From Arion vulgaris (taxonomy: Eukaryota > Mollusca > Gastropoda > Stylommatophora > Arionidae), in contig CM036761.1 in NCBI GenBank assembly GCA_020796225.1, forward strand, positions 38,376,428-38,440,427: DNA of 64,000 nt. Reading direction: 5' to 3'. The notes beneath the pieces are model-generated. The model made no database searches. It was given only the letters and a program-made list of their open reading frames with translations, and was not told where the DNA came from. Shown here piece by piece: positions 30,249 through 40,648 of the stretch. The position numbers and the translations under genes were made by a program. Positions within the stretch are counted from its first letter, which is position 1. Every line of letters begins with the position of its first letter.

Positions 30249-30706
30249 TGATTGATTGATTGATTGATTGATAGGACCATCATCACTGCACTTCAATAGA
30301 GTAACAATGTGTGCTCCTATCTCTTTCTTATACAGGAAGTTCTCAGCCGCAGTGCACGAACTCCGTAGCACCGGCAAGGGTCCCCGATGTAATTTTAAAG
30401 ATGGTGAAGATATTTCTGTGGAAATTTTATTTTTAATCTTTTCCATTGAATTTTACCCTGGCAACGACTTTCCAACCTGCTCTTCTCGATCTTGAACTGC
30501 CGAGGATTCTTTTACGGACTGAAATTGAGTGCGAAAACTACGTTCTATCGTCCGTCTTCGATAGGACTAGAAACTCGATCTCACCTACACTGAGATCAGG
30601 GATCTCTGTGAAAATATCCAGATGACTCTACTAGGGAGCGAACCTGGTACTTTTGGCACGAGAAATGAGTACCTAACATCTACGCCACAGATACTCCCTG
30701 TATGAG
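30249..30706 (-). mobile_element. SINE-F, longest copy
   Basis: (TGAT)n tail at the left, body, then a tRNA-like head at the right: on the minus strand TGGCGTAGATGTTAGG and CCAGGTTCGCTCCC. About 450 bp, the reference copy for this family. Confidence 0.85.
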
Positions 30707-30719
30707 CGGCTGTGTATTC

Positions 30720-31015
30720 TAATTTGATTGAATTATTGATAGAATCTATCTCATTTCAAGTACGGGAATAACCAGTGGCGGCTCGTTATTAAGGACCAGT
30801 GGTGCCGGGCTCCACCAAAAATAAGGTGTAACGAGTATTTATTATTTTATACATTAAAATAGAACCTAACCGAAACCATGATTTTTCTGAAAACTTCTGT
30901 GTGGCCCCACCAACAAAAATGATTACGAGCCGCCACTGGGAATAACCATATGTGCTCCAATATTTTTCTTATATAGAAAGATTTCAACAACAGCTCACAA
31001 ATTCCAACAGTACTC
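30720..31015 (-). mobile_element. SINE-F fragment split by MITE-G
   Basis: The sequence after the MITE (AACCATATGTGCTCCAAT) is SINE-F body. The sequence before it is a diverged SINE-F tail region. Confidence 0.6.
30773..30938. mobile_element. MITE-G copy 1 (hAT-like)
   Basis: 166 bp with perfect 14-bp terminal inverted repeats CAGTGGCGGCTCGT / ACGAGCCGCCACTG. Flanked by GGAATAAC at 30765-30772 and 30939-30946 (8 bp, perfect). Confidence 0.95.
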
Positions 31016-31540
31016 ACCTGTTAACTTATTTATTTATTAATTCATTTATTCATTAAGATTATTCAATCCCGCCGGCCGTTTGTTATTGGAGGTCATGGTA
31101 CTAAGTTACCAATATTACTGTAACAATGTTTTGAGAAGAAAGACAGGGTGGGGGGGCCATGTGCTTCTCAATTTACTATGGTATGTTGGGCATGTGTTCA
31201 GCGATCAAAGAACTGGTATCTCATGTACACATATCTGTTATGCCAGTCCGGTATCTGTGGTTACAGATTGTGTCTCAATCCTGTAAGTAACCTGAAATTT
31301 ATGACACAGTTACGTCTATGATAATCGTCCTTTTAAATTTGTTCAGGGTGGTCTCGTCCTCATTTGTTATCTAAAGGTAACTTTGATCGTTGATTTGATT
31401 TTCTTCTTAGGCTGTCTATGTGTTGCTTTGTTCGTCAATCCGTGGCTCCCGGTAACATTGTGTTATATCATCCGAGGCCAAATTCAATCTTTGAGGAATT
31501 TGTCTTTTGCTTCATTTCCTTTTTCTTCTTGCTCTTCATA
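31016..31540. other. spacer with (TTTA)-like repeats
   Basis: TATTTATTTATTAATTC near 31028; the remainder is unrecognised, including a 68-codon frame at 31080. Confidence 0.35.
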
Positions 31541-31544
31541 GTTC

Positions 31545-31685
31545 GTCCACTATGAATTCAGACCTAGTTAGGGTGCTTGGCACTTCTGACTGATTTTTGC
31601 GTGAAGGCATGCTTTCCTTATTATCAGTGTCCCCCGCCATACAAGCGTGCTATCTCCGACTTCATAAGTTTGCTTCATTTCCTGA
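31545..31685 (-). mobile_element. SINE-J fragment
   Basis: CACTATGAATTCAGACC, TTTTTGCGTGAAGGCATGC, GTCCCCCGCCATACAAGC. Confidence 0.65.
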
Positions 31686-32143
31686 CCTGGGGGCCTTTGA
31701 TGCAATGAATTAAGGTAACAAAACAGCGACATAGTCCAGTGAGCTAGTACTGCTCACGATCACGCTCCGCCTTTACGGGGTGACGTTGAAATCAGATTGC
31801 TACACTATAGTCTGACAAAGCGGGTAGGGATCGAAGGTGAGTTACCAAAGGATTAGATAATAGTGTAAGCGTAGCTACGAATGATAGGAAATTGGTTCAC
31901 ACAACAGATGGACAATATCTCAGAATAACTGCGTCTACGAGAGTCTTCTGGTTGAAATCCATGACCGATAACCAGCACATATGACTTTGATTTCCGGTAA
32001 TTGCACCAAAAGTGTTATATACAGGAAATCAAACCGCGATTATCGTAGTCTTATCAGAATTGCTAGGTTTTGACAAACTTTGACATGGCCTGATGTACAA
32101 CTACCTGAAAAGTAAAGCAAAGATATGTGACAATACTTCATCT
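31686..32143. other. spacer, nothing recognised
   Basis: Mixed composition; no shared repeat. Confidence 0.35.
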
Positions 32144-32402
32144 GCATCTTCTTCTCCCAACGCTTCATATCGACCAATTGTTAACCACTTTGTGGGATTT
32201 GTATGTGATCTGAGCCTAAGAACGATTGCACGTTCTGCCAGTTATGCACCTACAAGTAGGCCAGTACATTTGATTTATGCGATGCTTTTATTTACTAGGG
32301 TAGCTTCCTAGGTCCTACATCAGTCGCCTCTTACGACATGCCTTATTGGTCGCAGTGGTACTATTCTTTGCTTCCCTTGTGGGCCCCAGTGCCACACATG
32401 CG
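32144..32402 (-). mobile_element. SINE-B copy
   Basis: Full length; CTTCTTCTCCCAACGC tail side, CAGTGCCACACATGCG head side. Confidence 0.85.
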
Positions 32403-32464
32403 ATGTGACAACACAACTTAATTGATAGAGGTCTTGTCAATACAGCTTTTATTTGTCTTTCTTT

Positions 32465-32535
32465 TGCCCGCTATGAACTCAGACGTAATCATTATTTTTG
32501 CGTGAAGTCTTGATTTCCTTATCTCCAACGCCTCC
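32465..32535 (-). mobile_element. SINE-J short fragment
   Basis: GCTATGAACTCAGACGTAAT and GCGTGAAGTCTTGATTTCC. Confidence 0.5.
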
Positions 32536-32625
32536 GCCAATACTTTCAACAATCGGCTTGTCATTTTTGTGGAAAGAGACAAAGCCATTTGGAAAAATCC
32601 GGTACAATAATGTCAACACTACACC

Positions 32626-33099
32626 CGCTCGTGTGGTGCCGGGCTCGCACGGGAAGCAAAGAACACTACCATTGCGACTTACAAGGCATGACGTAAGAGG
32701 CGACTAATGTAGGACCTAGGGAAACTACCCTAGTTTAAAAAAGCATCGTAGAAATCGGATGTGCTGAAATACTTGTAGGCTCATAGCTGGCACAATGTAC
32801 AATCGCTCTTAGGCTCAGATCACATACAAATCACAAAAAGTTAACAAGTGGTCGATTTTTTTCCCGATCCAGAAGCACTTGAGCTTTTCAGCTCTTCGGC
32901 TCGGTGCCATGGACATCGTAACCTTCGGTTCGGTGCCACGAACACCGTAAATCTGAGGAGTCTGTGGCTTTTTCTGCCATCCCGCGGAATTGAAACCGCA
33001 CACAAAGGGATAGTCACCCGTAGTCCAACGCGCTACGAACACGCTGGGCAGACGGGCAACAAGTGGTCGATATGGATCGTTCGAAGAAGCAGAAGAAGA
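32626..33099 (+). mobile_element. SINE-B copy split by SINE-C
   Basis: Head CGCTCGTGTGGTGCCGGG; the last 28 bp (ATGGATCGTTCGAAGAAG and on) follow the inserted SINE-C. Confidence 0.9.
32857..33057 (-). mobile_element. SINE-C copy 4, nested in SINE-B
   Basis: Complete; flanked by AACAAGTGGTCGAT at 32843-32856 and 33058-33071 (14 bp, perfect), which is SINE-B sequence. Confidence 0.95.
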
Positions 33100-33818
33100 T
33101 TAATAAAACGATAATTTGTAAAAGATGATAATGGATAAAAGAACAAATAAAGATCTACAGAGAATAAATAACAGAAAGTGCTTAGAAAGGGACTACAACG
33201 TCTATTATACTTAGATAGCAATTTACTTAACTCACAACTAAGTAAAGTCTTACTCTCTCTGATATGTGATTGGTCTGGTAGACAAGGCTTAGTCTGTGAA
33301 CGTTTCTTAAAAATAGATCAATGAAAAGTAGATGTTGATGAAACAAAAGTCGCGATGTTGTTTTTTTTCCGCTTATTTTCCTAACCTAGCTTTAACTTTT
33401 CTATTGATTTCAAATGGTTGTCTAGACAGGAAGTACTTCCTAAGTGTGTCACTTAGTTTTAACTGGACACACAGGAATCTTTGAAAAGCACGAGGCTTTG
33501 ATAAATTTTTCAAAGTACATCACTTGATTACTGTGAAGGTACAGAGGATAGAGGTGGAGATAGAGAGAGAGAGAGAAAGAGAGAGAGAGCGATGGTTAGA
33601 GAGAGGATGATAGACAACACAAGGTTTATAAACAAAGACTAAAGAGTACACAATGCAACAATTGATTTGAAAGTAAGAAAGTAGATGTTTATATCTTTGA
33701 TTGAAATAGGTATAGCTAGATAAAGATCGATTTATCGATCAAGGAATCAATCAATCAATGTTTCGTGTAATTATATTTCAAGAAGGTAAGTGTGGTGTGT
33801 GGGAGTCTATGACTTAGC
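33100..33818. other. spacer of about 0.7 kb with (GA)n
   Basis: (GA)n at about 33560-33592; otherwise AT-rich and unrecognised. Confidence 0.4.
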
Positions 33819-33951
33819 TTCTTCTTCTGCTTCTTTGAACGCTCCATATCGATCACTTGTTAACCACTCTGTGTGATTTGTATGTGATCTGAGCATTAGA
33901 GCGATTGTACGTTGTGCCAGTTATGCACCCACAAGTAGACCAGCACATCCT
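33819..33951 (-). mobile_element. SINE-B 3' half
   Basis: Stops at CACCCACAAGTAGACCAGC plus ACATCC. The same rare CACCCAC variant occurs in the next copy, suggesting a local duplication. Confidence 0.82.
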
Positions 33952-34203
33952 TCTTCTTCTTCTTTTACTTCGAACGCTTCATATCGATCACTTGTTAACA
34001 ACCCCGTGTGATTTGTATGTAATCTGAGCCTAAGAGCTAGTGTACGTTGTGCCCGTTATGCACCCACAAGTAGACCAGCACATCCGATTTCAACGATGCA
34101 TTTTATTTACTAGGGTAACTTCCCTAGTTCCTACATGAATCGCCTTGTAGATCACAGTGTACTATTCGTTGCTTCCATTGCAATCCCTGGTACCACACGT
34201 GTG
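33952..34203 (-). mobile_element. SINE-B copy
   Basis: Full length, beginning with its own TTCTTCTTCTTCTTTTAC tail directly after the previous partial copy. Confidence 0.85.
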
Positions 34204-34282
34204 AAACAAAGAATAGAGAGTATATAATGCAACAATTGATTTGAAAGTAAGAATGTAATTGTTTAAATCTATGATTGAAATA

Positions 34283-34715
34283 AAACACGTAATCACAAAG
34301 TACTGTAGTTTTACAAATTACAAAAACAATGACAAAATACAGCAACGTTTCGACCAACAAGACCTTTATCAAGCAAACGAACAACAGGAGTGACAAATTT
34401 ATTTTTTTTTAAATGGACGACCAAAAACAAACGTTTCTAATGAAAATCTCATTACGAACAATAGGAGTGACAAATTTTTTTTTTTAAATGGATGACCAAA
34501 AACAAACGTTTCTAATGAAAATCTCACTAGATTTTCGTTAGAAACGTTTGTTTTGGTCGTCCATTTGTTTTTTTAAATTTGTCACTCCTGTTGTTCGTTT
34601 GCTTGATAAAGTCTTGTTGGTCGAAACTTTGCTGTATTTTGTAATTTGTAAAACTACAGTACTTTGTGATTACGTGTTTTGCCAATCAAATAGTTTTACT
34701 GCAGTCTCATATATA
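34283..34715. mobile_element. FB-I foldback element, copy 2
   Basis: Left arm about 34285-34450, a partial second left arm (34441-34510), right arm about 34518-34678, then the shared flank CCAATCAAATAGTTTTAC. Motif TTGATAAAGTCTTGTTGG then TCGAAAC in the right arm. Confidence 0.8.
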
Positions 34716-34837
34716 TTTTGTGATTGAAATATACATAGTTAGATAAAGATCGATATATCGATAACGAAATCAATCAACGTTTGGTGTACTTATAATTCAA
34801 GAAGGTAAATGTGGCGTGTTTGCGTCTGGAACTTAGC

Positions 34838-34948
34838 TTTAGTGAGCCCGATCAGAACACAAGAGTACCTGATTCAAACATCGCGGCGGGTAACTTCAAA
34901 GCAAATTTGTTCCCTTGGATTTTTACGGACGGTAAAATTAGACTTCAC
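34838..34948 (+). mobile_element. SINE-E 5' half
   Basis: Head 2 (AGTGAGCCCGATCAG) and the body start; cut off where a SINE-B begins. Confidence 0.65.
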
Positions 34949-34949
34949 C

Positions 34950-35222
34950 CTCCCGTGTGGTGCCAGCGCCCTCACGGAAAGCAAAGAATAGAACCACTTC
35001 GACCTACAATGCATGTCGTAAGATGCGACTAATGTAGGCACTAGGGATGCTATCCTAGTAAATAAAAAAAGCAGCGCAGAAAACTCGGATGTGCTTGTCA
35101 ACTTGTAGGCACATAACTGGCATAACATACAAACTCTCTTACTCTCAGATCACATAGAAATCACAAATAGTGGTTAAAAAGTAGTCGATGTGAAGCCTTC
35201 TAAGAAGAAGAAGAAGAAGAAG
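34950..35222 (+). mobile_element. SINE-B copy
   Basis: TCCCGTGTGGTGCCAGCG head through a long (GAA)n tail. Confidence 0.87.
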
Positions 35223-35555
35223 ATAGCGGGCGAACGAGGGAAAAAAAATAAACAAACACAGGGAACTAGATATCTAACTAAAAAAAACACAAACCTCAAA
35301 AATACATCAATGCTAGACAACGTTGAAAATGAAAGGGTTGATTAACTCCCAGTAGACGGACAGGAATCTCCAGGAGACTTCATCATAGCACAGCTATCAT
35401 GTCTATCCTTGCTTCGTTAGCCAGGAGAATATGTTTTAGAAGAAGCAGTACGGAAATGTGATGCAAGGGCTTGACAAGTGTGCTCTCTAACACCGACTCC
35501 ACATGTTAAGCACGAATCGTCTCTGCGAGCTGATCGATAAGCTGACGTATATTGA
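35223..35555. other. spacer, nothing recognised
   Basis: A-rich start, no shared repeat. Confidence 0.35.
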
Positions 35556-35707
35556 TTGACACACACACACACTTACACTCAATCGTGCGGTATTAAAACT
35601 CGTGTATATTCACACACACACATGCACACACACTCAAACGGGTAATATTAAAACGCACGTCTATAGTGAAACACAAATTCAAAAGTGCAATATAGAAACT
35701 GGCGCAT

Positions 35708-35739
<32 letters not shown>

Positions 35740-35945
35740 CAACACACAAACATACACTCAATATCGATACGTACATACTTCGACATATACACTCAAACAT
35801 GAAATACCGATATTCAAATACATTAACACATACACATATACACACACAAACATAAAATTAAAATACTTTGAGATAAACACACACACAAACAGGCACACAC
35901 AAACATACACACACATATATACACACACTTTCAAACGTGGAATGC
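35556..35945 (+). repeat. CA-rich degenerate minisatellite
   Basis: (CA)n tracts separated by degenerate units such as AATATTAAAACGC and AAATACCGATATTC, spaced roughly 60-75 bp. Frames here are artefacts. Confidence 0.75.
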
Positions 35946-35954
35946 TGATATGAT

Positions 35955-36700
35955 CGTATATTTGCTAATATCATCATCAAATATCTTGTCCTGAGCAGAA
36001 CTTTGCCACCCCAACAGTACTTCGAAATTTCTCTCTATCATAGGCCAGATGTCCTGTCTCTGCAACCGTCATGCTAAAGCCATCAGTTATGTCCTGTCTC
36101 TGCAACCGTCATGCTAAAGCCATCAGTTATGTCCTGTCTCTGCAACCGTCATGCTAAAGCCATCAGTTATGTCCTGTCTCTGCAACCGTCATGCTAAAGC
36201 CATCAGTTATGTCCTGTCTCTGCAACCGTCATGCTAAAGCCATCAGTTATGTCCTGTCTCTGCAACCGTCATGCTAAAGCCATCAGTTATGTCCTGTCTC
36301 TGCAACCGTCATGCTAAAGCCATCAGTTATGTCCTGTCTCTGCAACCGTCATGCTAAAGCCATCAGTTATGTCCTGTCTCTGCAACCGTCATGCTAAAGC
36401 CATCAGTTATGTCCTGTCTCTGCAACCGTCATGCTAAAGCCATCAGTTATGTCCTGTCTCTGCAACCGTCATGCTAAAGCCATCAGTTATGTCCTGTCTC
36501 TGCAGCCATCATGCTAAAGCCATCAGTTATGTCCTGAATCCATCTTCTCCGTGGTCTTCCTCTTTTCCTCTTTGCCGGGTTGCCTCCGTCCATGATGGTC
36601 TTCTAAAGCTCTTCGTGTCTCTTTATATGTTCAAGCTACCTGAATTTTCTAATTCTTATCTGTAGTATCAGCCAGTTTTATTTAATTTTGAGTTCTTTAT
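35955..36700 (-). mobile_element. LINE tail interrupted by a 40-bp array
   Basis: 36531-36690 encodes on the minus strand a Y/H-rich segment and KRKRGRPRRRWIQD. 35960-36050 matches 19082-19165 (GTACTGTTGGGGTGGCAAAG, GATGATGATAT). The 12-copy array lies between. Confidence 0.8.
36051..36530 (-). repeat. 40-bp minisatellite, 12 near-identical copies
   Basis: Unit GTCCTGTCTCTGCAACCGTC then ATGCTAAAGCCATCAGTTAT. Its complement corresponds to LINE codons for TDGLSITAADAD at about 19040-19085. Only the last copy shows substitutions (GCAGCCATC). Confidence 0.95.
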
Positions 36701-36727
36701 GGATATATTTATTTGTTCTCTTTAGGG

Positions 36728-37090
36728 AATGCTAACCCGAAACAAATGCTTGCAGAAAACGGATGCACCAGGCCGTAAGGCGCATAACATGGTGCAACGA
36801 CCCTCACAATGCGGAATGGGATCACGGATTCTACGGTCGCCAATCTGCCTCTAAGATTTAGCCACGCTGTAAGAATGTCAGACCCACCATCACGAGGGTG
36901 GCCAAAACTTACTGCACGAAGAGGTCGGCACAAACGGGGAAGCAGAAATCATAGGAATTATATCCTACAGAGGTGGCCCACTTACACTAGTGTCCAAGAC
37001 AAACTGTATGGCGTGGCTGATAATCTGAGACAGACGGCTGCCTTTATTAGAGAATCCGAAATCCCAATCTAGTGAGAACGCAGAAGAAGA
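36728..37090 (+). mobile_element. LINE C-terminus fused to SINE-B-like sequence, (GAA)n end
   Basis: 36750-36800 resembles SINE-B body (GGCGCATAACATGGTGCAAC). From 36809 an 87-codon frame ends QRWPTYTSVQDKLYGVADNL and RQTAAFIRESEIPI at a stop near 37070. This matches the KLYG tail of the RNase H-type LINE at 13595. The stop is followed by GAACGCAGAAGAAGAAGAA, the SINE-A style tail. Confidence 0.6.
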
Positions 37091-37324
37091 AGAATTGTTC
37101 TCTTCTCTATCCATGATATACATAGGGATATTTATGTAACACTAATATTTTAAATAAAAACAGCCACGTTTTCTACAACCTTGTTAATTGTCCATGCTTC
37201 ACGCCCATACGTTGCCACTGGGAATATGCATGCTCTTAGTATCATGATTTTTGTTTTCTTATTGGTTTCATTCTACACTGGTTTTTATTTGTTTTATTTT
37301 CTATACGGCGATGTTTGTTCACTT

Positions 37325-37500
37325 CAGGGCCACGACGGGCTATGATACAGAGAGGCGGCCGCATCAGGCGGGTGCGTTAGTGGGGCGGCAGAAGCAGCGA
37401 AAACAAAATCACAACTGTAGGTTATTTAAAAGAAAAACCATTTAAGAGGCGGCATTTTGAAGACTTGCATCATACTAAGAAAATATACCGCACGGCCCTG
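37325..37500. mobile_element. MITE-K copy 3
   Basis: CAGGGCCACGACGGGC to GCACGGCCCTG, 176 bp, flanked by GTTCACTT at 37317-37324 and 37501-37508 (perfect 8 bp). Confidence 0.93.
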
Positions 37501-38206
37501 GTTCACTTGCATTTATATTTAAAAGCAGATATTTGCTTTATATATAGATAAACACATTCAAGACATAATTTGTGTTACTATATGCTAGTGTGCTATCATC
37601 TATGTCTGCATTAAGACTTTTACAAATGATGTACTGACTCCCAAATGTTACAGTAACTGTTACAGTAACATAATCACAGTGACAAACACATGCAGTAGTT
37701 AGAAACATATATCAATTCATTGATTATTTGATTAAGAAAATATAATTATACATTAATTTCATCATGCAAGTCTTAATTTGCCAAATTTTTTAGGTCATTA
37801 TGGAGGATAGGTTTTCATTCACAATCTCATTCTTTATATTAAACGCTTGCCCATGTGGTACTTCTCTCTCTATCTCTCGCGCGATCGTTCTTAAGCCGTT
37901 TTTATCATTCTATTGTGATATATAAACAGCGAAACAGCAGAACGGGATGTACGTGCACAGCCTTCAGTACCAATTGAAGCTCAAGTGCTTATCCTTCGGT
38001 GCTGTGTTCGGTTTCAACCAGCGTTTACTGGGTTCGCTCTCCGTTAGCCTTTTGCTGTCTACAGCCAAAACCCACAAGGCAGCAGGCTGCTATTTTCTTT
38101 CATGCCAGCGACCCTTAGACGGTCTGCCCTCCCGGGCTTATGAGCGCCATCTGCCCAGGGAACCGGTCGTTTTGTGAACACCTTGGTTTGCCGCCCGTCC
38201 AGTTTT
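37501..38206. other. spacer of about 0.7 kb, no gene recognised
   Basis: 37947-38177 is a 76-codon open frame (LSFGAVFGFNQRLLGSLSVS) of higher GC than its flanks; no family recognised and not repeated here. Confidence 0.35.
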
Positions 38207-38455
38207 GCCCATGTGGTACCGGGGCCCACAAGGGAAGCAAAGAATAGTACCACTGCAACCTACAAGATCGTAAGAGGCGACTAATGTAGGACCTACAGAA
38301 GCTACCCTAGTAAATAAAAAGCATCGCAGAAATCGGATGTGCTGGCCTACATGTAGGCGCATAACTGGCACAACATACAATCACTCTTAGGCTCAGATGA
38401 CATACAAATCACACAGAGTTGTTAGCAAGTAATCAATATGGAGCAGTTTGAAGAA
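38207..38455 (+). mobile_element. SINE-B copy
   Basis: Close to consensus; GCCCATGTGGTACCGGGG to GAAGAAGC. Confidence 0.88.
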
Positions 38456-39490
38456 GCTATGTCATATTTCTGTGCTGTTAGACTCAGCAAGCAATATTTC
38501 AGCTTAATATTAGAATGAAAACAATTCATTTTCTAGTTGCCACAAGGAAGCAGTAAAAAATCCCGCAATTTGCTATAATTATGCTGATGACCTTTACGTA
38601 TTTGAATAATTCTTCCCCTACTTTAATCCTTGTGACCTGTTTAATTGTAATGCGTGATCTGCAGTGTTTGTTTCCAACGTTTCACCCATAAACTCCGTGA
38701 CCTCTGGTCCCGAGACATCTTCATGGGACCAATATCTCATCCGGGCTCCATATTGAACTGCAGTTTTAAGAGCACTTGAACAGTCTCTATTTTGTGACGC
38801 AAATTCCCAAAGGCCAAGGTCGAAACAAAAGAAAAGGAAACTCTAATTTCTTGAAGAGGAGACCTGCATCCTGTAATCTGTTTAGCCAACGGATGTTTAA
38901 GAGAAAAATTTGGACTTTTAAAGATGTTAAGCACTAGTTTTAATTGATTTTTTCCCCTTCATTCTTCCTCCCCTACACGTATTAGTTGAGAATTAGTAGC
39001 AATTTTATTTTGTTAAATTTCGTCGCTTTAGTGTTTCTTTAAGAAGAATTATAATCATTAAATAAAAAGTCCTTAATTATATCTCATGTCGACTTTTTCT
39101 TTTTCAATGAAGCAGATTGAAGACAGGATCACATGGTCTCCACAAAGGCGGAGCAGACAGCCTCTCAAGTAAACCTTACGGTGTCCAAGTCTCAATTGCA
39201 TATTTCAGGATTCCTTCGCCCTTGACTGGGCTCTTAAGATTCTGTTGAGGAATCAGATTCAATAAGAACATTGAGTCGAGAAGGCGAAGAAATTTGACCT
39301 GGGATAAGGATTGACATGGGAATAGTGAAGAATAAGCCGAAGATGAAAAGTCGTGTAATCAAGAGGAAATAAAGAAGAAAGAGGGAGGACAGAGAGAGAG
39401 TGATGGAAAAAAAGGAGAGAGAGATGAATTCTAAGAAAATTTTTACTTTCCTTTACATATAAAACATCGATGATAGTTTGCTCACATTCT
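38456..39490. other. about 1 kb of apparently single-copy sequence
   Basis: No family shared with the rest of the window. A 65-codon minus-strand frame (38737-38934) has no recognisable motif. Short (GA)-rich stretch at 39390-39425. Confidence 0.4.
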
Positions 39491-39493
39491 TCT

Positions 39494-39585
39494 TAGTTCT
39501 TTCTGTTCTGTTGTTATCTGTTTTTAGTTCTTTCTGTTCTGTTGTTATCTGTTTTTAGTTCTTTCTGTTCTGTTGTTATCTGCTA
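39494..39585 (+). repeat. 31-bp tandem repeat, 3 copies
   Basis: Unit AGTTCTTTCTGTTCTGTTGT then TATCTGTTTTT, identical copies. Confidence 0.9.
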
Positions 39586-39644
39586 ATAAATAATAGTAAG
39601 CTAGATTCTAAAATACAGTTAAAATTGTTGATGGCTAAGTGTTT

Positions 39645-39878
39645 CGTTTGCCATGTGTTCATAAGGCGGGGGTTTGAATACAGACCACGCGATTTTGTTC
39701 ACGATTTCAATTATCTCAAATGCTTTCAGGATAGTTGCTACGGAGCTCGTGCCTTTTCGAACAATATTTTCAATATGAAACGCATCGTTGCTGCAGAGAT
39801 GGACCAAGTCAAAAGGAGAAAAATGTGCAATGAAGCCAATCCTTCATTTAGAAATCCTCTGTATGAAAGCGAACTCAA
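39645..39878 (+). mobile_element. SINE-D, highly diverged copy
   Basis: Aligns with the SINE-D at 40649 through GGTTTGAATACAGACCACG, GATAGTTGCTACGGAGCTCG, GCAATGAAGCCAATCCTTC. The 85-codon open frame and the minus-strand frame over it are therefore chance. Confidence 0.6.
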
Positions 39879-39879
39879 A

Positions 39880-40025
39880 TAAAGAGCATGAATAAATCTG
39901 ATGTGGCGGTATACGGTTAAGCGCTTAACTGACACAACTAACTAACAATCTAAGGTACAAATCGCATGCATACCACAAAGACTGGTTTAATAAGTGTTTG
40001 ATGTAGAGCAAAATAAGAAGAAGAG
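39880..40025 (+). mobile_element. SINE-B-like diverged 3' part
   Basis: AATAAATCTGATGTGGC, GCGCTTAACTGACACAAC and a GAAGAAGAG tail follow SINE-B order at low identity. Confidence 0.5.
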
Positions 40026-40134
40026 TAAGGTCAAGAAAACATTTTTAGACACTAAGATACAGTAAATGTTCAACATTAGTCAATCTCCCAACCTGACAAA
40101 TCAGATCTAATGTCATGCATCTTTTTTTCTCTCT

Positions 40135-40584
40135 TTAGCCTGTTACGCCCTTGGCGTTTAGGGCAGCAACAAACGTACACCATTCTTCCCTGTTCATGGC
40201 CTTCCTCTGTATTGTGTTCCAGCTATGATTCATTTCCTTCAGCTCTTGCTCTATCGTTCTCCTCCAGGTCATCTTGGGTCTTCCACGCTTTCGCCTACCC
40301 TCTGGAATCCATCTCAGTGCACTTTTCGTGTCAAAGCCAGTCCCCATGCGCATCACATGTCCAATCCATCTCCAGCGTCGTCTTCGGATGATAGTGCCCA
40401 TATTCTCTTGTTGGCATCGTGCAAGCAATTCTTGGTTCGAGATAGTAGTCGGCCAGTACACGCATGATGTCATGCATGATACAGTATAATTCCAGATGTG
40501 GTACTTTAAAGTGGTGGTTTTCTTTTTGTAATATCTAACAGTTACCCGTCTGTACACATTTCTGTCCTGTTGGATACTATGCAT
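40135..40584 (-). mobile_element. LINE C-terminal region, 149 residues open
   Basis: Contains NQELLARCQQENMGTIIRRR, RWRWIGHVMRMGTGF, RRKRGRPKMTWRRTIEQELK and NREEWCTFVAALNAKGVTG to a stop. This is the classic C-terminal end of an animal LINE reverse transcriptase, uninterrupted. No catalytic part. Confidence 0.85.
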
Positions 40585-40648
40585 AAACTGAGGTTGAAAT
40601 TCGGAGGTGCCTTTCCTACATGTTACAGAAACCTAACAGAAAACTACG

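Noticed and set aside
36051..36530. CRISPR-like regular array.
   Set aside because: Repeats are directly adjacent with no variable spacers and match a LINE.
39619..39935. Open frames on both strands suggesting a small gene.
   Set aside because: The sequence aligns as a diverged SINE-D, so the frames are chance.
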